Assembly (NCBI GenBank): GCA_023897205.1
Contig: JAHWDD010000033.1
Span: forward strand, 372,001-436,000
From: Exophiala sp. HKRS030
Taxonomy: Eukaryota; Ascomycota; Eurotiomycetes; Chaetothyriales; Herpotrichiellaceae
Direction of reading: 5' to 3'
Length of the DNA stretch: 64,000 nt
A model generated the notes under the pieces. It was not told where the DNA came from. It did no database searches and was given only the letters and a program-made list of their open reading frames with translations. The translations under genes and the position numbers were made by a program. Every line of letters starts with the position of its first letter. The first letter of the stretch is position 1. This document shows positions 22,192-33,762 of this stretch, in pieces.

Positions 22192-24817
22192 ATGACTTCA
22201 TCGGCCATTATGGGTGGACCATTCTGTCCAGTCGGCTTCGACGACATGCTCACCATTCCACAATTCATGGTGAAATACAATCCAGATCTCTGTCCAACAG
22301 ACAAAGTCGTCCATATTGACACAATAGCAAATAAAAGCCTGACATATGGAGGTTTGCGTGAGCAGGCTGCAAGATGTGCTTGGGGTTTGCGAACGAAGAT
22401 GGGCGTCAAGGAAGGCGACAGAGTTATGGCCATTGTTCCCAACTCGGTGCGTTTGTGTTAACACCAGATGTCTGGTGTTTTCATTTAGACGAAGATGACA
22501 TTAACACTGTGCCAGACGGACTTCATAATCCTGGCTCACGCTACTCTCTGGATTGGAGCGGTCTTCTCGTGCGTGTACCTAATGCTGGGTCAATTCAACG
22601 TCTCACACGGCTGACAATCATCCCTCACAGGCCCCTGAATCCAGGATCTGTAACCAAGGATATTGCTCATGCCGTCGATCTGGTCAGGCCAAGTTACCTC
22701 GCAATACACCCTAGCAAGCTCGAGGCTGTTGAGTCAGCACTCACCCAGCTTGGACTGGCTGGCCCCACGAAACCAAACCTATTCACTGTGATAGAGCGAA
22801 GTAGTGGCTTGAGTCTAGTGAGTTCTAATGATACACCAAAGTCCTTTTCTCGCACATAACCAGCTGATCGTTTCGAGTTTCCCGACGATATTGTGAGCAC
22901 ATCCAAGGATGACATCCTCTTGCCATATGATCTGGGCGGCAAATCGACCAAAGACGTCGCAGCATTCATTATCTTCTCTTCTGGGACGACAGGCAAGATC
23001 AAGGGTGTTCAATTGTCGCATTATAACATCATCTCCAACATGATCCAATCCCGGATCTCGGTGCCAGGTCTGATGAACTCTTCTTCGCGAGAATGCTTCT
23101 TCCCACCATGTGAGTATTTCTCCATACCAACCCTGGAACGAAACTCGACTACACTCCTTGATGTCCGCGTTCCTCGCTGACACTCAGGTGTTACTCTATA
23201 AGACTGCCACATCTACGGCCTGTCTGTCGTCGTCCTTCACGGCATGTGGGTTGGGTCCTTCACCTGCGGCATTCCAGCGTTTGAATTCGAGCTTTTCTGT
23301 CAAAAAATGGCCCAATACAAAGCCACTTGGGCACACATCGTACCGCCTATTGCTGTGCAACTAGCCAATTCGGATGTTGCGTTGAAGTACGACTTGTCGG
23401 CACTCAAGACCATTCTCATCGCCGCGGCGCCGACGAAGAGAGCGCTACAGGTGAAATTGAAGACGAGGTTCGGACAAGACACTCGGGTCGTTCAAGGTAT
23501 TATGCGTCATACGCTCCCTCCCTCTCCTTTCCCCAGATCACGTTAGAGCAATTAGTTGAGATCTGATTTGTTCTGCTCACTAGGATTCGGCATGTCGGAA
23601 TGTTCTCCGACCGTCACACTACAGACGCCACTAGACGACGAGAACAACATTGGCACAGTTGGCAAAGTGATAGCTGGAACGTGAGTAGTTTCCACTTCTT
23701 CTGCTGCTACTTTCAGACCAGACGTCTACCGCGAAAACCGATCCACTGACTGACATTGGCGTACAGTGAAGTCCGCCTCGTCGACCCAGTGACGCTCAAA
23801 GATGTAGCCCGTGGCGAAGAAGGCGAGCTCTGGGTCCGGGGCCCGCAGACTATGATGTGAGTATTCCCCATGTACATCCATCTTCACATTCCGTGAACAT
23901 GTATGTCTCAATTTATCCCGCGCGTCCGCAATGGGAATCTTCCGAAATCAGCAAGAGAGTGTTTGCCTAGCACTTGGTTGATCTGTTTTAACAGGGGATA
24001 CTACAACAACGAAGCCGCAACCCGCGAAACCTACGTCGGCGATTGGTTACGCACAGGCGACATCATGCGGGTGGACGAGAACGACAATTTCTGGATCACA
24101 GACCGACTGAAAGAGGTAAGTTTTTCTCCCTCTCACAATACACATGTACAAACCCAACACCGGTGGAAAGGAGGGAACAAAGCACACCAAATTCGACGTC
24201 GCTCATCAAACCCCCTTAATTCATGGACCCAAAACCCCTTCCCCTTGTCTTCTCCCAGTCATTGCACATGTATCCATGAGACCGAACTAACATCTCGACC
24301 CTTCTCCGCGCCGTCACAGCTCATCAAATATAAAGGGTTCCAAGTCCCGCCCTCCGAACTCGAAGACCTGCTGCTGCAGCACCCATCGGTGGTCGACGCA
24401 GCCGTGACATCCATCTATTCCGACGAGCAAGCCACCGAGCTGCCGATCGCATACGTGACGCTGCATCCGCGACATAACGACACATTATCATCCTCATCCT
24501 CCTCCTCCTCCCTGTCGTCTCAATCATCGTCATCAACTACTCGCAGCGGCTCCAAGGATAACGCGCCACCGCCGCCGCCGCGCCAGAAGCTGCTGTCCGA
24601 GATCCGCGCGTGGGTCGACGGGCAAGTGGCCGGGTACAAAAAGCTGCGCGGCGGGGTGTGGGAGCTGGCCGTGCTGCCGAAGACGCCGAGCGGAAAGATC
24701 CTCAGGAAGGACTTGCCGTGTCGTAGGGTCGAGGCTAGAGCGGGGCTGGCCGCGGGTGCTGCTGCTGCTGGTCATGGTGGTGGTGGTGTTGGTGGTGGGG
24801 CTGCGCCGAGGTTGTGA
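22192..24817 (+). CDS. AMP-binding acyl/aryl-CoA ligase (4-coumarate-CoA-ligase-like)
   Basis: ATP-dependent acyl-adenylate/thioester-forming enzyme of the ANL superfamily. Nine exons: 22192-22446, 22489-22568, 22631-22800, 22864-23109, 23203-23496, 23584-23680, 23767-23856, 23995-24115 and 24320-24817, 616 residues, frame consistent throughout. The exon-3 donor at 22801 (GTAGTG) is used although GTGAGT lies at 22818, because only the former keeps the frame. Motifs: P-loop-like FIIFSSGTTGKIKGVQLSH, YCHIYGLSVVLHG, QGFGMSECSPTVT, VGDWLRTGDIMRVDENDNFWITDR, hinge/C-domain KELIKYKGFQVPPSELEDLL and catalytic-Lys PKTPSGKILRK. Odd: a Ser-run plus Pro-run insertion (about residues 505-540) inside the C-terminal subdomain and an Ala/Gly-rich tail ending APRL. 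Divergent from the SKL dehydrogenase, it probably activates the substrate for peroxisomal beta-oxidation. Confidence 0.9.
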
Positions 24818-25787
24818 GGGTAATAGACGGATGGATTCAGGGGTGGATGGGTGGATAGAGAGACGGAGAAGGGAATAGGTGGGTAGCTAACGAGAGGAGT
24901 GGGAGGAGGAGAAGAAGGAGGAGGAGGAGAGGAGGAGGAGGAGCAAGAGGTCGCGGACGGTGGACGACGTAGAGGATGGCGTCTCGTTCGACGATGTGAT
25001 TGACCGTGGGCTTCGTGAATCTGATTCCGAGGTCTTGGAGCGTCGAGGTCCGAGGATCATGGGTTATCTGGTTAGATACGGATGGGGCCTGGTCATGAGG
25101 TTGAACACTGAAGCACGACGCATGCCCAGGAAGACGGATATGTATCCTTGGGAGGGTATAGATTTAGAGTCAAGCATACATCTCACAAGAACATGATCAA
25201 GTCAAAATTACCACTGCTTTCTTGAACTCTTGGTACTGGCCATAATACTTCAGGCAGAGCATCTTTAGATTGACAACAAGATACACCAGTACAAACACTG
25301 TCTATTTGCAACATTCATACTTCTTAACAATATGTAATCTTGAGCAAGGAAACAACTGATACAACTCCAAACCAAATCTCCTCCCAAGCGCTGTACAACA
25401 AACTTGCGCTCACTGCATTACTGTCTGCATGTTCTCATATGCAGAGTAGTAATCGTGATAAACCAAATAAAAGCCATACTCCTGCTCCTGATAGGTCCAT
25501 TTCGATGTCTTTGATAATAAAAGTGCATCTTTAGACGAGTGAATAACCCGTATTCCAAGGATTTCAACTCCACTTGACCTGGCAGATGTTATTCTGTTTA
25601 CGTAGTGCAGCCAGACAAGATGATCAAATATTCCGGGCTCAATATTCCATCCTCTTCCGGTAGAAGGCCATTTTATGGATGGCTTCTTTCAGTATCGTTG
25701 GTATCTCGGAGTCATTGTCTTGATATCATAATTCGTTACTTGTCCCAATCAATATGGTCCAAAGTTGCTTGATTCCATTGGTTGGCA
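24818..25787. other. Convergent intergenic region with a polypurine tract
   Basis: 970 bp between the ligase and the copper-fist gene. It contains an uninterrupted 43-nt purine run at 24901-24943, flanked by further G/A-rich sequence from about 24838. No open frame with family resemblance. Confidence 0.45.
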
Positions 25788-27608
25788 CTACCGGACCCAA
25801 TCTTCATCCTCTTGTTCGTCGTTGAGGACTAGATCGGGATTAGACATATCGGGTGCAACTGACCAAGATGGGTCATCGACAATAGTGTTGGTTGGTATTA
25901 CAGTCTTCATCTGAGGCTGAGGATTGGTCGCCATTCCGTCCAAGTGTGCATACCTTTGTGCTTCACGAATCGTGAAAGGGTGTTCCCCAGTACTGGTACT
26001 ACCAGGACTCGAAACACTGGGAGTGATGCCGCGACTGACGCTGGACAGTCGTGATTGTGACGATTGGGATTGAATGTTCTGTTGAAGAGGTGACTGTTGC
26101 GGCTGTTGCTGCTGATCATGTTTGGACAGTTGTGTTTGCATCTGGGCAAATTGATTTTGCATTTGCATCCGTTTCGTTTCGGCCTCGACTTGTTTTAGAT
26201 AATCATCAATATCGTAGCTTTGGAGATTATCATTGGCCAATATGTTTGCCTGGGGTGTGCCGTAATAGGAGGAAGCGGAACTATGTCGATATCTATCGGA
26301 AGCATCATCTCCGCCAAAACTACTCAAATCGTTGAAATTGTTGTCGGTAGTGATTTGACGATCATTACTCGTGGCCCTGTCATTTCCCCACCCAGTGGAG
26401 GGAGACTGTTGGTCGACCTCGGATGGTTCGCCACTGGAAGAAGTAATGCCAATGCGATTTATTTGATTAGAGAGTTCTTGTGGATTGTATGTAGGTTGCT
26501 GAAGTATGTAAGGCGAAGTTTCCTTGGTCGGAGGGGTGTAAGCATTGCTCCCGTCGAGATTGTATGTTGACCAGTCGATTGAGGCCAAGTCATTGTTGTA
26601 AAGCCCCGGCCGGACCGGTTCATAATCTTGAGCCTGCTCATATGTCATAAACCACGTATCTGGAAACCTCTCAGGCAAAGACAAATCCTGTTGACTACCA
26701 TTTTGACTATTCTGCTGACTTCCCGGGCTGTCTGTTCCAAATGGCGAATATGAATAAGCGCTTGGATCAAAATTGGGTAAAGCCAGGTCGCGGATCGTGG
26801 GATTCACCATGGGATATTGCTGTGGTCCGAGAATGGGTGAGTTATGCTCTGATTTTACTTTTCTTTGCATGATATTGACGGCGTCTGTCATTGAGTTATG
26901 GAGGGAGACTCTTGGAAAGGCTTTGTGGAGTATTTTGTGAGCGGGAGACTGTCGGTGGATCTTTGAGCAATGTCGCGGTGACCGTGAAGGGAGTTGGATC
27001 GAGAAGGGATCTTATAAGGGTTACCCAGTTGGTTATGGGCATCATTGAACTTGTGCACAGGCTTGTGATGACCGTTTGTGAAAATGGTTGGTTTGCTTTC
27101 GTGGGAATTGTGATTTGATCGGGGCTTGTGGTGCTCTTTGGGATGTTCTTTCGGTTGGAGGAGCTGAGGAATGTCCTCGGGAACTGGATCGAGATGATCT
27201 TTTTTCAGTGAGCAAGTACATCGGGAGCCATGCTGACAGCAGCAGGTGTGAGGTTCTGATGCGATCAACAAATGGGCATGAAATTGGGAATGACGACGAA
27301 CCTGTTTTGCCATCATTCTTATCATGTGGGCAGTCTTCCTTGCCATGCGCCTTGTCGTGACATTCACACTTTACATGTTGAGAACGAGCCTTGCGCAAAC
27401 CTCGACAATGTTGACATTGTGAGACGGGTCTTCCTTTCTTGTTGACATGGACGAGTGGACGATCTACAAGTCTTGAGATTAGTCTCACCTAACCTAGGAA
27501 CTCATTGCAGTCTTTGCAAGGGGAGAACGCACCCTGGTGGTGACAAGAGCTGACTCGATGACCCCTCACACATGCCTCGCAAGCGAACTTCTCTCCGTTG
27601 ATGAGCAT
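25788..27608 (-). CDS. Copper-fist transcription factor (Ace1/Mac1/Cuf1 type), two apparent frame shifts
   Basis: DNA-binding regulator with an N-terminal copper fist (PF00649). Exon 1, 27608-27533, encodes MLINGEKFACEACVRGHRV and SSCHHQ (C-x2-C-x8-C-x-H metal site). A 69-nt intron (27532-27464) follows, then DRPLVHVNKKGRPVSQC (the GRP minor-groove motif) and QHCRGLRKARSQHVKCEC. A second Cys/His block is EPHTCCCQHGSRCTCSLKK. The rest is Ser/Gln/Pro-rich with poly-Gln (KHDQQQQPQQSP) and an acidic C-terminus (NDEQEDEDWVR). Breaks lie in the T/A runs at 27304-27307 and 26933-26936; base-count errors in these runs restore a frame of about 580 codons. I see no C-terminal Mac1-type Cys repeat, so whether it activates copper uptake or copper detoxification is open. 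Assigning the C-terminal part (25788-26891) to this gene is inference from frame and orientation. Confidence 0.82.
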
Positions 27609-29891
27609 GTCGAAATGCGAGGCTGAACGAGGTCGTTAAGGAAAGAGATTGTCGTGGACCAGGAAATCATAAAATCCCAACTAGGGAGTGTTTTGGATGT
27701 GTGGCGGGGTGCGGCGGATGAGGGTTGGACGGGGGCGGGGAGGACGGATCGGGTGAATCGGATGATTTGTACGGCAAAGGTTGCGACGCTGGAATGGATG
27801 TGGTATACCTCCCAGGGTAAGGGAGGGTTGAATGAATGAAAGTGGTTGAAGCGAAAAGATGTGCGTTGAACGAGTTGATGGTGCGAGGCGGGCAAGAGTG
27901 TGGGGCGGAAGAAGAAAAGAGAAGAGACCGAGGAACGCCTGTGAAGAAAGACGAACGAGGTTACGGTCGGAGATCGAGGTGTTAGTTGGGGTCGGGATCA
28001 GCCATGTCGAGAAGAATGAGAAGAATGAGATTGTTGTCAGGATGAATGTTGAGATGGATGAGTAGCAGCGAGGAAGATGAGAACAGAGATTGAGATGGAG
28101 ATGGAGACAAAGATGGAGGTGGAGGAAGTGAGGTTCGAACAGAGACCGGATTGCATGGTTAGTGTGGAAGGAATCGCCCGAGTTGAAGGGTAACTACCTA
28201 AAGTGAGAGGCAACTAAGAGGTGAGCGAGAGGGAAGGAAGTGGTAGTCGAGGTGGTAGTGGCAGTTTAGCAGGGGTGATTGGACGGATGGGGTGACTAAC
28301 GAACTAATGAAAACTTGAATACGCCCAGGGCCACGACGACCACGAGGATTTGGGGATGGCAAAGTCGATAGCCTTGGTGTCTTGGTGCCTTGGTGCCTAC
28401 GGAGTACGGTGCCTTAGCGGATGGCGTGGAAGGGGAGAACGGTAGAATGGTGGGGCGACTTTGGGCGACAAAGGAATAGGCCCATCAAAGCCCAAGCGAG
28501 AGGAAGGAAGACTTGCTCAGGGCCTTGCGGCGACTCGGGTCAAGGGTTAATAGGTACCCCAGGCACGTCCAGGTAAGGAGCAGTCAGCACCTGGGCCTCC
28601 AGGTACCTGCCCTACCACCTCCCACCCAGGACCTACTTAACCAGATCTTACCACCCTCAACACAGCCATCTTATTTCGAATCCGAGAACATCCAAGGCAA
28701 TCATCTCCCCGCCTTGAATACCAACGCCAGATTGTCAACCAAATGGTGAAACCGGCACTAAATATTTAGTTAACTAGTTAGGCACGGTGTATGCATCAAA
28801 CATATCAATTCTTTCTACCTCAGCGGATCGCCGCAGGAGTTTGCCGCAATGTGGATGCCGCCCATAGAAACAAATGGCCACTTTCCTTGGCTCTCACGCA
28901 ATTTTTGATCAGTGAACATGTCAGATCTCCCTCTTCTTCCTCCTCCCCCCGTTGCGAGTAGACGTGGGCAAGTGTGGCTATGCAATAACACTAATACACA
29001 GGTATGCAATTACGAGTCAAGAACCACTGGAGCATGCATGGGTTCCGGGGCGTTGGGTCACGAGTTACAGGCACAAGTCACCCACCCCCAAGAATCCCTC
29101 CAAACTAATGACAGTGCTGTCCTGTCCTGTGTTATCCATCTCTCCGTTGTGACGGAAAAGGCCATCATCTCCATGCTCGACAATCAACTACCTCTAATGA
29201 ACCGACTCGAGTGGATTGACTATCGGATCTAGACCATCTACGCAGTATAATCTATCGCCTTCTCCTCCTCCAACATGGCTCGTGCCCTTTAAGAGCCACT
29301 CGGCATCAGGTACTGGGCGAGTCAAACTTCAGCCCGTAGTTCCGTCTATTGCCACCAAGCCAATGGTTCAACTAATAAGTTACTAATAAGTTACTGTGTC
29401 CACATTTCATACGTCTGGTGCATTACACTTTTCGCAGCGCCAAAGGGAAGTTCTAGGCTTTCAAGATATGATTCCATAGATCAAGCTCCTCATTCTTCTC
29501 AATACAGTATTCGAACGATATCACTGTCGTACTTTCCAAAAACTATTTATTGCAGGCATATAATAGAGAGGACGGGGAATCCTAGCCTTTCCAACTGTCT
29601 GCCACTCTAAAGGGCAAGCTAGACAGATATCTCAGAAAGCTCATCACCCGGCCATCATCGGTTGTCCGTTCGTTGCTTCGTGATGCCTCTCGCGTCTCGC
29701 GTTCGTGTTGCTCGTTCTTCTGTCTTGTTCGACAAGAACAGAAAGCACCGAACGCTATACCTTCTTTCCCAACGCCATCTCAATGCATTTCTGTACATGA
29801 AAACCATGCCAACATGGAAATGTCGACCAAACGAAACAGGAAATAGGAAATTTCTTCGCCTCGCTCAGCGCTGAAACGTAATCACTTTTTC
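27609..29891. other. Intergenic, copper-fist upstream region and PEP carboxykinase 3' region
   Basis: 2.3 kb. It holds the copper-fist promoter and, near 29500-29891, the 3' UTR of the carboxykinase. TACGGAGTA at 28398-28406 follows a short CTTGGTG-type direct repeat (28372-28397). 28080-28135 is GA-rich. No gene seen; ORFs at 28912-29232 and 29662-29874 are featureless. Confidence 0.4.
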
Positions 29892-32133
29892 TCAAACCAC
29901 TGGTCCAGCCTTGATGACGTCTTCAGTCGCCTCGTCCGCATACTTCTTGAAGTTTTCCGTGAACAGGCCACCGAGTTTGGTCACTTCCTCGCTGAAGTCG
30001 GCCGATCCGGTCCAGCTCTTCTTGGGGTTCAGGAGTTCATCAGGAACACCTGGGCAGGCCTTGGGCACACTCAGGTTGAAGACGTCGTACACCTCGTACT
30101 CGGCCTTGGCAAGCTCTCCAGAGTGGATGGCGTCCAAGATGGCACGTGTATACTTCAGTGGGCATCTCTTGCCGCCGGTGGTAGCACCAGCTCCAACCCA
30201 GCCAGTGTTCAACAACCAGGCATTGGCATTGTGTTCAGCGATCTTGTCTGCCAACATCTTTGCGTATCTCATAGGATGCAGAGCCAAGAAAGGTTGTGCA
30301 AAGCACGACGAGAAAGTGGCTTGAGGCTCCGTCACACCATCCTCAGTACCCGCCATCTTGGAGGTGTAGCCGGAGATGAAATGGAACATGGTCTGAGCAG
30401 AGTTGAGCTTGGAAATGGGAGGTAGTACACCACGAGCATCACAGGTCAACAAGATAATGTTGGTTGGGTGGTTGTCGCTGATGCAAGGAATCTTTGCGTT
30501 GCCAATGTATTCAATCGGGTAGGCACACCGGGTGTTTTCCGTCAAGGTGGCGTCATCATAATCGACATCGCGAGTTTCAGGGTCGAAAACAACGTTTTCT
30601 AGAACGGAACCGAATCGAATCGCGTTGAAAATATCAGGCTCCTTCTCAGCCGAGAGGCCAATGCACTTGGCGTAGCAACCACCTTCAATGTTGAAAACAC
30701 CCTTGTCTGACCAGCAGTGTTCGTCATCACCAATCAACTTTCGCTTGGGGTCGGCCGAAAGTGTTGTCTTTCCAGTGCCCGAAAGACCGAAGAAAACGGT
30801 GACATCGCCATTCTGACCCTCGTTGGCCGACGAGTGTAGCGTCAAGACGTTGTGCTTAACAGGCATCTCGTAGAAGAGAACTGTGAAAACACCCTTTTTC
30901 ATCTCTCCAGCATATTCTGTCCCCAGGATGACCATCTCTTTCTCGGCAAAGTTGATGGCAACACTTGTTGCACTGGTCATACCAGTAGTATATCTGTTGG
31001 CAGGGAAGGAGCCCGCGTTGTAGATGACATAGTCGGGATGGAAATTCTTGAGCTCTTCTCGCGTAGGTCGGATAAGCATGTTTCGCATGAAGAGAGCATG
31101 ATAGGCACGGGCGCAGACAACTCGGACATTGATCCGGTATCGTTCATCCCAGCCGGCATAACCATCGATAACGTAGATTCGGTTTCGAGTGTTGAGGTAG
31201 TCAACGGCACGCTCGCGGTTGATTTTCCACACCTATTCAACAGGGCGTCAGCATGGTTACGCAAAAAGGTTCCTGTTCTTCCCGAAAACAATATGACCAT
31301 GCTCCAAGTGCCCTACAGAACGAATAACGTAGGATAAGGCATGGACCAGGTGGGGCTAGAATCCTGGTTCCGAATTCGACTGCCGATGCATCCCCCACCG
31401 ACGCCAAAGTTTTGGAGAAACTCCCCGTGGATTTCCGTTGCCAAGACTTTTGCAACCGCGGCAGTAACAAGCATCTGCGTCATGGGGCATTTGCGGGCAA
31501 CGCGGGGCGTGAGGCACTAGGACTTGGAGGCGTCCGCCTTATTTCCTGTTGTCCGTATTCGTCCTTTGTCCACGCGAGATGATGCATCTGGCTGCATTGC
31601 GGGGAAATGTCCCAAATCCTTCAGCTCAGGGACGATTGGACCCATCCCGAGAAGCAAGAAATGAGGTGCCATAGCATGTGAAGAAAAGATATTGGAAAGA
31701 ACACGACCAGTATTGTAAAATTGTGCTTACCTCGGGCGACATGGGCTTGTTGACAGGACCCCACCAAACATCCTTCTCTGATGATTCTTCTTTGACGACT
31801 CGCTTGTCTAATGGCGAACGGCCGGTCTTGGAGCCAGAATAGGCAGTCAGAGCTCCGGACGACGTAATAGCTGAACCTGTCTCGTAGACTAGGGCATCTT
31901 CGTATAGGGCAGACACTGATGGGTTGTCGACAATGGCAACACGATCATAATCGATGTGGGCGGTGGTGTGAAGCTCTTCTTCGAGTTCGGTGTGTTCTCG
32001 AGCTGGCCTGAGGTGACATGTCAGTAAGCTGGTGGAATAGTGACGACAGGGTGGACAGGATGGACAGGATGGACAGGACGTACTCGACACCACCGGGATG
32101 AAGGGCGGTCTTGTTGACCGAGTGAGTGACCAT
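29892..32133 (-). CDS. acuF: Phosphoenolpyruvate carboxykinase (ATP)
   Basis: Converts oxaloacetate and ATP to phosphoenolpyruvate, the entry step of gluconeogenesis. Exons 32133-32084, 32007-31731 and 31232-29892; introns are 76 nt and an unusually long 498 nt. 555 residues. Conserved start block [20 protein letters not shown], then [31 protein letters not shown]-loop [18 protein letters not shown], metal/kinase-2 [37 protein letters not shown] and [18 protein letters not shown]. All active-site elements are intact. The ATG at 32133 is chosen because the conserved N-terminus begins there, but the frame stays open for another 116 codons to an ATG at 32481. The name follows the Aspergillus gene. 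Expression is expected on acetate, amino acids or fatty acids; I found no certain regulator site. Confidence 0.97.
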
Positions 32134-33762
32134 TTTGGGAGAGAAATTTCTGAGTTGTACTTTGGCTAGGTTTGATCGAGCAGTTCCAGTGGCTGGAGAT
32201 GGAGAATGAGGACGATATTGTTGGACTGCTTCAAGGCGGGAAGAATAATCTGAAGCCATGGGGGAAGTTGGTTCTTGATATACTCCTCCTTGTACCTGTG
32301 TCGAGCCTGGGCCAAGCCGATTGGAAGTGCCTTTCCCGAAAGATGGACGGGTGAGATCGGAAAAGTCTGGAAGTGTTCTGCGTGTAGTGCGTGTCCGAGT
32401 CTGCCCGAGCGCTGCTGATTGGTAGGATGCGTGTTTCGTCGACAGTGCTAGCCCAAGCAATTGGAGTTTGCTGCGGAGCATGCGAAAATGATACCCAGAG
32501 CCCTTTTTATTATCGTCAATTGTCGAGGAGTTGAGGCAAACAGTTGTGGCCTGGATCTTCCTGGTGACGAAAGATTATACAACGAGAAGAGGGAGGGAGG
32601 GGATTTGATCTGCAGGTTCCACAAAGGGCTTAGTCTGGTGCCGCTGCCTGTGAGGTGTCTGCCAGCTACCTGTACTGTTGCTCATCCTGGCGAGCCTCCC
32701 TGGACAAAGGCTTGCCGGGGCTTGGAGACCTTCCGGGCATTCAAGAGCCCCAAAGGGTTTGAAGAATAAGGGCTAAGAGGCTCCTGGTGGGTGCCCGGGG
32801 GTGCTGAGTATGACACCCGTTAGGTGCCCGTGACCCCAAACCAAGAGCCTGGCAGCTAGTTAGCACCTAGCAAAGTTAACCAGAATCTGGCCTCTGAATG
32901 TACGTGTTTCAACGGCTCATCCGCCGAACATTCTCGTACAAGTGCCCATCGACCCCGCCCTGGTCCCCGGAAGCTGGACGCTCAACTTTAATTGAGACAT
33001 GCTCTGCTAAAGTTGCACTTTGCACGACAACCACCACCACCACCACCACCACCACCAGTTGTTAGCAATATGCAGAGTCATCAATCCCTAACAAAACTTA
33101 TGCACTGCGCCACTGTTTGACGGTCAAGGCGGTCCTTACGTGGCCCCGTCCTCGAAATTGCCATCGTTTAGTATTCCGAGATCTTCCTTTCTGCTGAATT
33201 GGCGGCAATTGCAAGCACAAGCATTTCGTCCTAGGAGCAAGATTTGCAGAAAACACAAGCCGATATCCACACCTGCCACTGCCCCTCCCCTGGGCCTTCC
33301 CCTCCCTCATGTCCAACCACATTGCTTGTTGGTGGGCCAAACCCCTCTGAAGCCCAGGAGTAGCTGGGGAAGAACAAAGTACAGGAGGAAAATGCATGTG
33401 GTTGATCATCATTATTACCACATAACAATTGGATTATTATATGCCACTACATCATCGGTTCTTGAAGACGTGTTACTAGGACGGTCCTTTCCGTATTGCC
33501 AAAACCGACATTGAGTGCTGGTGATCAAACATAGTCCAGGTCCCCGATACATCAAGAAGCTCCCTTCTTTGTTGACCATTTACAGAGGTGGTACCAGGTA
33601 TCTCAGTGGGTCGTGACTCGATCAGATGCTCGTGTTAAAGAAGCTGCAATGTGCCGCATAGAAGCAATGGTATGATAGAACGACGGTGACTGTCGATCTC
33701 CTTCTCGGTCGTAATTGACCATTCTCATCTTGCAAACACTTTTCATCATGGCGCGGAGGTTT
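32134..33762. promoter_or_regulatory. Upstream region of PEP carboxykinase
   Basis: 1.6 kb from the carboxykinase ATG to the PEX11 stop. The first 348 bp are an open in-frame extension of the carboxykinase reading frame. A (CCA)9-like microsatellite lies at 33031-33057. Other open frames, such as 33098-33421 minus, have no domain. Confidence 0.45.
33031..33057. repeat. (CCA)n microsatellite
   Basis: Nine perfect CCA units, intergenic, about 0.9 kb upstream of the carboxykinase start. Confidence 0.9.

Noticed and set aside
29911..30324. 137-codon plus-strand frame within PEP carboxykinase
   Set aside because: Antisense of a strongly conserved coding exon.
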